The notes beneath the pieces were generated by a model. That model was not told where the DNA came from, did not search any database, and saw nothing but the letters and a program-made list of their open reading frames with translations. Position numbers and translations under genes: made by a program. DNA of 38,035 nucleotides from Syntrophales bacterium (GTDB lineage: Bacteria > Desulfobacterota > Syntrophia > Syntrophales > CG2-30-49-12), in the NCBI GenBank assembly GCA_030018935.1, contig JASEGZ010000016.1, positions 1 through 38,035 of the forward strand, read 5' to 3'. Positions 33,905 through 38,035 of this stretch are shown here, piece after piece. The first letter of the stretch is position 1, and each line of letters starts with the position of its first letter.

Positions 33905-34678
33905 ATGATGAAACGAATTCTCATCACCTCTAACATCTGGAGCAGTGAGCTTTCCAAGCTGGTTGCAAATGCCTTCCTGGCACAGAGAATATCTTCCATC
34001 AATGCCATCTCCGCCCTCTGTGAGAAGACAGATGCCGACATCACCGAGGTAGCCAGGATAGTGGGAATGGACAGCCGGCTGGGTAATAAATTCTTAAACG
34101 CCAGTGTCGGTTTCGGCGGTTCCTGTTTTAAAAAGGATATCTTGAACCTTGTCTACCTTTGCAGGCATTACGGTCTTAACGAGGTTGCCGATTACTGGGA
34201 GGGCGTTGTTAAGATCAACCAATACCAGCAGGACCGCTTCATCTCGAACATGTTAAGCGCCATGTTCAACACCTTAACCGGAAAGAAAGTATGCCTTCTT
34301 GGTTTTGCCTTCAAAGCCAATACCGGTGATACGAGGGAAAGCCCCGCTATTTTCATTGCCAGGAGACTACTGGAAGAACAGGCAGAGATCGTTATTTCTG
34401 ATCCGAAGGCCCTGAAAAATGCCAGAACTGATCTGGAGGAAATTGCCGGAAAGGTCAGTTATATCGAAGATCCACACGAGGCGGCCCGAGGTTGTCATGC
34501 CATCGCGGCACTTACAGAATGGGATATCTACCGGGATCTCGATTTTCAGAAGATCTACGACAATATGGCCAAACCGGCTTTCATCTTTGACGGCAGGAAT
34601 ATCCTTGACCATAAAAGATTATTTGAAATAGGCTTCAACGTTTATCCTATCGGCAAACCTGCATTGACTCATTTTTAG
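33905..34678 (+). pseudogene. UDP-glucose 6-dehydrogenase, 5'-truncated
   Basis: 257 aa that correspond only to the middle and C-terminal domains of the enzyme. The helical hinge (WSSELSKLVANAFLAQRISS) comes first. Then come the catalytic cysteine loop SVGFGGSCFKKD, the C-terminal UDP-binding domain with CLLGFAFKANTGDTRESPA, and ending YPIGKPALTHF. The N-terminal NAD-binding domain (about 200 residues with the GxGYVG motif) is missing and not present in any frame upstream. Homology begins at codon 4-5, exactly where the foldback repeat at 33679-33900 stops. There is no ribosome site before the ATG. It cannot be an active dehydrogenase. Confidence 0.82.
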
Positions 34679-34757
34679 TAACTACTCAGGTGGATAGACT
34701 GAAGGTGGAAGACTGTTAGGACACTTCAGTCTCCAGCCTAAATACCTGAGTAGTTAC
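34678..34757. mobile_element. 80-bp TIR element with target duplication at the ugd stop
   Basis: Perfect 14-bp terminal inverted repeats, GTAACTACTCAGGT (34678-34691) and ACCTGAGTAGTTAC (34744-34757), are flanked by a perfect 8-bp direct repeat CATTTTTA (34670-34677 and 34758-34765). The interior shows 7-bp units (GACTGAA, GGTGGAA, GACTGTT). The insertion falls exactly on the stop codon of the truncated UDP-glucose dehydrogenase, which is rebuilt from the duplicated TA and the first G of the element. It shares its termini with 12329-12523 and 26357-26480. Confidence 0.85.
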
Positions 34758-34876
34758 CATTTTTAGAAGATTGGACAGGAAGGTAAGCCAGCCCTGTACG
34801 AAACTGACGCCTTCCCCCTGGAAGGGGGGGTAGATAAATCTTTCTGGTGTTCCCCTGCTGATGAAAAGAGAAGTAT

Positions 34877-35989
34877 ATGGATACCTTTGACACCACTATC
34901 ATTGGTGCCGGTGTGGTCGGCCTGGCGATTGCGGAGGAAATTTCTACCGCGTTTCGCCATGTTTTACTCGTGGAAAAAAACGCTACTTACGGCCAGGAAA
35001 CGAGCAGCCGCAACAGTGAGGTCATCCACGCAGGCATCCACTATCCTGCCGGGTTCCTGAAGTCAACTCTCTGTGTCCAGGGAAACCGTTTGCTTTATGA
35101 AATCTGTAAGAAACGAAATATCCAGCATAAGAGGCTCGGAAAACTGATCGTCGCTACCAGTGATAATGAATGCGATGCCTTGGGGAAAATCAAGGAGCAA
35201 GCGGAAGAAAATGGTGTTGACGACCTCACCTTCCTGGGGAAAAGGCAGATCCAGACCCTGGAGCCGGAGGTGAGAGCAAAGGCTGCCCTCTTTTCCCCAT
35301 CTACCGGTATCATTGACACCCATGGCCTGATGCGTTCCCTCTATCTCGGGGCAGAAAATAATGGGACCATTGTAGCTTTTCGCTCGGAAGTAACGGCCGT
35401 CCACTTTGACGGTAATGTGTACAACATAGAAATTAATGAAGGGGAATACCGTTTTCAGACTAAAGTCCTGATCAACAGCGCCGGTCTTTATGCCGACAGG
35501 ATTGCCGCGCTTGCCGGAATTGACAATGACCGGAAGGGATACCGTTTAAGATACTGTAAGGGAAATTACTTCTCCCTCTCTCCATCACCGAAACTTCACC
35601 ACCTGATCTACCCCATTCCTGCAGGGAACAACGAAAACCTTGGCATTCACGCCACAGTGGACCTCGGAGGCCGTGTCCGCTTTGGCCCGGATAGCCAGTA
35701 TGTCAATGCCCTCGAATACTCTGTTGATGAATCCAGAAAGACACTGTTTTATCAGTCCATGAGAAAATATTTGCCTGGCATCAGGATGAAGTCTCTCAGC
35801 CCTGAAATGAGTGGCATCCGACCAAAGCTACAGGGACCCTGTGATCCTTGCAGAGATTTTATCATTACGGATGAAAGAGAGGCAGGATTTCCCGGCCTGA
35901 TCAACCTCATTGGCATCGAATCCCCCGGTTTGACGTCCTGCATTCCCATCGCCAGGCACGTTTCCTCCCTGGTTCGGTCATACTTCTAA
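34877..35989 (+). CDS. lhgO: L-2-hydroxyglutarate oxidase / FAD-dependent oxidoreductase
   Basis: 370 aa, DAO-type flavoprotein. The N-terminal dinucleotide-binding fold IIGAGVVGLAIAEEIS is followed by VEKNATYGQETSSRNSEVIH and AGIHYP, the diagnostic signature of the LhgO/YgaF family. Later come VLINSAGLYADRIA, RYCKGNYFSL and a C-terminal GIESPGLTSC that closes the FAD site. It would oxidise L-2-hydroxyglutarate to 2-oxoglutarate, passing electrons to the membrane pool. A related 2-hydroxyacid is possible. A hairpin-forming CCTTCCCCCTGGAAGG lies about 50-65 bp upstream, near 34811. It stands alone on the plus strand after the 80-bp element. Confidence 0.88.
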   Translation: MDTFDTTIIGAGVVGLAIAEEISTAFRHVLLVEKNATYGQETSSRNSEVIHAGIHYPAGFLKSTLCVQGNRLLYEICKKRNIQHKRLGKLIVATSDNECDALGKIKEQAEENGVDDLTFLGKRQIQTLEPEVRAKAALFSPSTGIIDTHGLMRSLYLGAENNGTIVAFRSEVTAVHFDGNVYNIEINEGEYRFQTKVLINSAGLYADRIAALAGIDNDRKGYRLRYCKGNYFSLSPSPKLHHLIYPIPAGNNENLGIHATVDLGGRVRFGPDSQYVNALEYSVDESRKTLFYQSMRKYLPGIRMKSLSPEMSGIRPKLQGPCDPCRDFIITDEREAGFPGLINLIGIESPGLTSCIPIARHVSSLVRSYF

Positions 35990-36014
35990 AAATGTGAAAG
36001 GTAGGATAATATTC

Positions 36015-36050
36015 AAAAAAATAAGGGGTCAACCGCTTTTGGCTAACCCC
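36015..36050 (-). terminator. Rho-independent terminator of tRNA-Ala
   Basis: On the minus strand, 10 bases past the tRNA CCA end, a 10-bp stem (GGGGTTAGCC with GGTTGACCCC, two G-U pairs) with a 6-base loop is followed by TTATTTTTTT. On the plus strand there is no T run after the hairpin, so it serves the tRNA rather than lhgO. Confidence 0.8.
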
Positions 36051-36060
36051 ACGATTTCCC

Positions 36061-36136
36061 TGGTGGAGCTGAGGGGGATCGAACCCCTGACCTCATGACT
36101 GCCAGTCATGCGCTCTCCCATCTGAGCTACAACCCC
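36061..36136 (-). tRNA. tRNA-Ala (anticodon GGC)
   Basis: A 76-nt cloverleaf on the minus strand. The acceptor is GGGGTTG pairing with CAGCTCC, the anticodon stem is CATGA/TCATG around the loop CTGGCAG, the T-arm has GGTTCGATCC, and the CCA end is encoded. Anticodon GGC reads GCC/GCU alanine codons. Confidence 0.95.
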
Positions 36137-36149
36137 ATTTTCAATTTTA

Positions 36150-36178
36150 ATAATACATACGGTCTCATTACCTGTCAA
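36150..36178 (-). promoter_or_regulatory. tRNA-Ala promoter
   Basis: Near-consensus sigma-70 promoter on the minus strand: TTGACA (36173-36178), 17-bp spacer, TATTAT (36150-36155). Start expected around 36143, seven bases before the mature tRNA. Confidence 0.85.
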
Positions 36179-36181
36179 TAC

Positions 36182-36245
36182 ATTTTTCTTGACATATTTT
36201 TCTTGACATATTTTTCTTGACAATCAGCAGCCCTCCTAATATTTT
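36182..36245 (+). promoter_or_regulatory. tRNA-Leu promoter with triplicated -35 box
   Basis: Three tandem copies of a 14-bp unit (ATTTTTCTTGACAT) at 36182-36195, 36196-36209 and 36210-36222 each contain TTGACA. The last TTGACA (36217-36222) is 17 bp from TATTTT (36240-36245), placing the start a few bases before the tRNA at 36256. The other two copies are at unproductive spacing for that -10. Confidence 0.75.
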
Positions 36246-36255
36246 CCAAATGGAT

Positions 36256-36343
36256 GCCGGAGTGGTGAAACTGGTAGACGCAGGGGACTCAAAATCCCCC
36301 GGGCCTTGCGCCCATCCCGGTTCGACCCCGGGCTCCGGCACCA
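36256..36343 (+). tRNA. tRNA-Leu (anticodon CAA)
   Basis: 88-nt class II tRNA. The acceptor GCCGGAG pairs with CTCCGGC, the D-loop has CTGGTAGACGC, the anticodon stem GGGGA/TCCCC surrounds the loop CTCAAAA, a long variable arm is present, the T-arm has GGTTCGACCC, and CCA is encoded. Anticodon CAA reads UUG. No terminator is visible before the carboxyltransferase gene 37 bp downstream. Confidence 0.95.
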
Positions 36344-36380
36344 GGAATAAAGGGGGTAACCCGTTTAAGGAGAAGCTAAA

Positions 36381-37934
36381 ATGAGTGCAAATTTAGAAAA
36401 GTTGAATGACCTGAGAGAACGCAAGGGCAAAATCATGCAAATGGGCGGTAACGAACGGATAGCAGCCCAGCATAAAATGGGCAAGTTAACCGTTCGGGAA
36501 AGGATAGAAAAACTTCTCGACCCGGACAGCTTTAATGAGATAGACGCTCTGGCCAAGCATCGCTGTATCCAATTCGGCATGGCGGGAAAGGAAATCCCCG
36601 CCGACGCCGTAATCGTCGGTTACGGAACAGTAAAGGGACGTACTGTTTTCGTTGGTGGAGAGGATTTTACCACCTCTGCGGGAACCTACGGGGAGGTACA
36701 TGGCCATAAGCTGTGTAAAATACTTGACATGGCATTTACCGCCGGGGTCCCCTTTATTCAAATGATAGATTCAGGCGGAGCGAGGCTCCAGGAGGGGCAG
36801 GATTCCAGTGAGTGGTATGCCCAGTTATTTCGCCGCCACACCCTGTATAACGGGGTAATCCCCCAGATCTCCCTCTTGATGGGTCACTGCGGCGGAGGGG
36901 CCGCCTACGGTCCCGCCTTGACAGACTTCATCATTATGGTTAAAGGAACCGCCTTCATGTACATGGGGGGACCGGCATTCGTGAAGACGATGTTAGGATA
37001 CGATGCCATTGCTGAGGACCTGGGTGGAACCTCTGTTCATGGACCAATAACAGGACTGGCAGATATCATAGCGGAAAACGATGAGCATGCTTTAGAATTA
37101 GCAAGGGAATTATTGGATTATCTGCCCTCAAACAACAGGGGAAACCCTCCCCTTGTCACTCCCACCGATGTCCCCCACCGCAGGAATGAAAATATCCTAA
37201 ATATACTCCCCGAGGCTTCAAGGATCCCCTTCGACATGAAAAAGATAATCGCCGAGGTGGTAGATGATGGATATCTATTCGAGATCAAAGCCCAGTTTGC
37301 CCGGAACATGATTACCGGCTTTGCCCGGTTAAACGGGCGTGCGGTGGGAATAGTGGCCAACCAATCGTTGGTGAAAGGTGGTGTTATTGATGTGGATGCT
37401 TCCGATAAGCTGGCAAGGTTTGTCAGAATATGCGATTCTTTTAATGTTCCCCTCATCCAGTTTCAGGACTCTCCCGCAGTGATGATCGGCAAGGCCGAGG
37501 AATTGAAGGGTATAATAAGACACGGTTCGAAGATGCTTTATTCCTATACTGAAGCCACGGTACCCAAGATCACTCTCGTAGTGCGGAATTCTTATGCCGG
37601 CGCCCAGTTATCCATGTGCAACAAACCTATCGGGGCCGATATCATGTTTGCCTGGCCAACCGCCGAGATAGCCCTGGTAGGGCCGGAAACGGCAGCCAGT
37701 GTAATCTTTGCCAAAGAGATCGCCTCCGCAGAAAACCCCGGAGAGGTAAGGCAAAGCAGAATAGCGGAATATACTAAATTCTACGTAAATCCTTTTGTAG
37801 CTGCAGAAAGGGGATATATTGATGATGTCATCGAGCCTGAGGAAACCAGGATGAAATTGATTGCCGCCCTGGAGGTGTTGAAGAATAAGAAACAGGATAG
37901 ACCATACAAAAAGCACGGGAACCTTCAGATGTGA
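36381..37934 (+). CDS. acyl-CoA carboxylase carboxyltransferase (beta) subunit, PccB-like
   Basis: Transfers carboxyl between carboxybiotin and an acyl-CoA (propionyl-CoA, methylmalonyl-CoA decarboxylation, or a branched enoyl-CoA). Of 517 aa, two crotonase-fold halves are visible. The first has KLTVRERIEKLLDPDSF, MIDSGGARLQEG and a GHCGGGAAYGPALTDF oxyanion region. The second has QFQDSPAVMIG, GIIRHGSKMLYSYTEATVPK and a FAWPTAEIALVGPE segment. The usual VDVPGF of PccB is replaced by QDSPAV and CAGGAVYS by CGGGAAYG, so the exact acyl substrate is open. AAGGAG precedes ATG 36381. It probably shares a transcript with tRNA-Leu. The biotinyl and biotin carboxylase partners are not adjacent within the window. 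Confidence 0.9.
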   Translation: MSANLEKLNDLRERKGKIMQMGGNERIAAQHKMGKLTVRERIEKLLDPDSFNEIDALAKHRCIQFGMAGKEIPADAVIVGYGTVKGRTVFVGGEDFTTSAGTYGEVHGHKLCKILDMAFTAGVPFIQMIDSGGARLQEGQDSSEWYAQLFRRHTLYNGVIPQISLLMGHCGGGAAYGPALTDFIIMVKGTAFMYMGGPAFVKTMLGYDAIAEDLGGTSVHGPITGLADIIAENDEHALELARELLDYLPSNNRGNPPLVTPTDVPHRRNENILNILPEASRIPFDMKKIIAEVVDDGYLFEIKAQFARNMITGFARLNGRAVGIVANQSLVKGGVIDVDASDKLARFVRICDSFNVPLIQFQDSPAVMIGKAEELKGIIRHGSKMLYSYTEATVPKITLVVRNSYAGAQLSMCNKPIGADIMFAWPTAEIALVGPETAASVIFAKEIASAENPGEVRQSRIAEYTKFYVNPFVAAERGYIDDVIEPEETRMKLIAALEVLKNKKQDRPYKKHGNLQM

Positions 37935-37996
37935 TCACCAGGCACCGAGAATTTATCTGCCAAAGAAATTTATCTTTTTCATGTCAAGAGTAAATA

Positions 37997-38035
37997 GAAT
38001 TGTCCGCTTTTGTAGCAAATGAATTGTCCGCTTTT
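37997..38035. repeat. direct repeat of GAATTGTCCGCTTTT at the window end
   Basis: Two identical 15-bp copies start at 37997 and 38021 (24-bp period). The second is cut by the window end, so more copies may follow. Tandem terminal repeats of this kind occur at the ends of IS21- or Mu-like transposable elements, but no coding evidence is available here. Confidence 0.5.

Overview
The window reads like a chromosome segment of an anaerobic Desulfobacterota/'Deltaproteobacteria' lineage, most like the Syntrophales/Syntrophobacterales. This is inferred from gene content, not from a database match. Supporting signs are a short EF-Ts (198 aa), a two-subunit pyruvate carboxylase, a split B12-dependent acyl-CoA mutase, an acyl-CoA carboxylase beta subunit, rubrerythrin beside a desulfoferrodoxin remnant, a Mut7-C protein, a PurL carrying PurS-like domains, and many dispersed intergenic repeats. 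There is no plasmid, phage or CRISPR signature. Apart from one insertion sequence, the coding content is ordinary chromosomal housekeeping and central metabolism.

Layout. 1-4600 (minus strand): the translation/envelope operon rpsB-tsf-pyrH-frr-uppS-cdsA, with a repeat element inserted between uppS and cdsA and another beyond cdsA. 4736-12220 (minus): argJ behind a strong terminator, secA, then pycB and pycA. 12552-15559: an EF-G paralogue and mogA (plus strand), facing a Mut7-C protein. 15663-19993 (minus): a FadL/OmpP1 porin and purL. 20220-23108: mgtC (plus), facing a B12-dependent acyl-CoA mutase operon (minus). 23383-25252: an IS1634-type insertion sequence. 25431-29539 (plus): a small ORF, rubrerythrin, a cut-off desulfoferrodoxin start, an alpha/beta hydrolase, polX and a frameshifted small gene. 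29577-33526 (minus): a DUF6485 protein, pgsA, a FecR protein, a GNA1162-like lipoprotein, an unknown protein and rsmI. 33679-38035: a large foldback repeat against a 5'-truncated UDP-glucose dehydrogenase, lhgO, divergent tRNA-Ala and tRNA-Leu with clear promoters, and a PccB-type carboxyltransferase.

How the genes work together. PycA/PycB (pyruvate to oxaloacetate), the PccB-like subunit and the mutase would fit propionate or branched acyl-CoA metabolism. However, by alignment from memory the mutase has lost most of the residues that define methylmalonyl-CoA mutase, so its substrate is open.

The most unusual feature is between the genes. At least seven spacers contain degenerate tandem arrays of about 7 bp (a related group uses about 8 bp). 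Several are bounded by conserved terminal inverted repeats, two have direct repeats that look like target-site duplications, and many begin at or within a few bases of a stop codon. Different terminal repeats enclose different short 'words', yet the architecture is shared. I treat this as a candidate undescribed repeat system.
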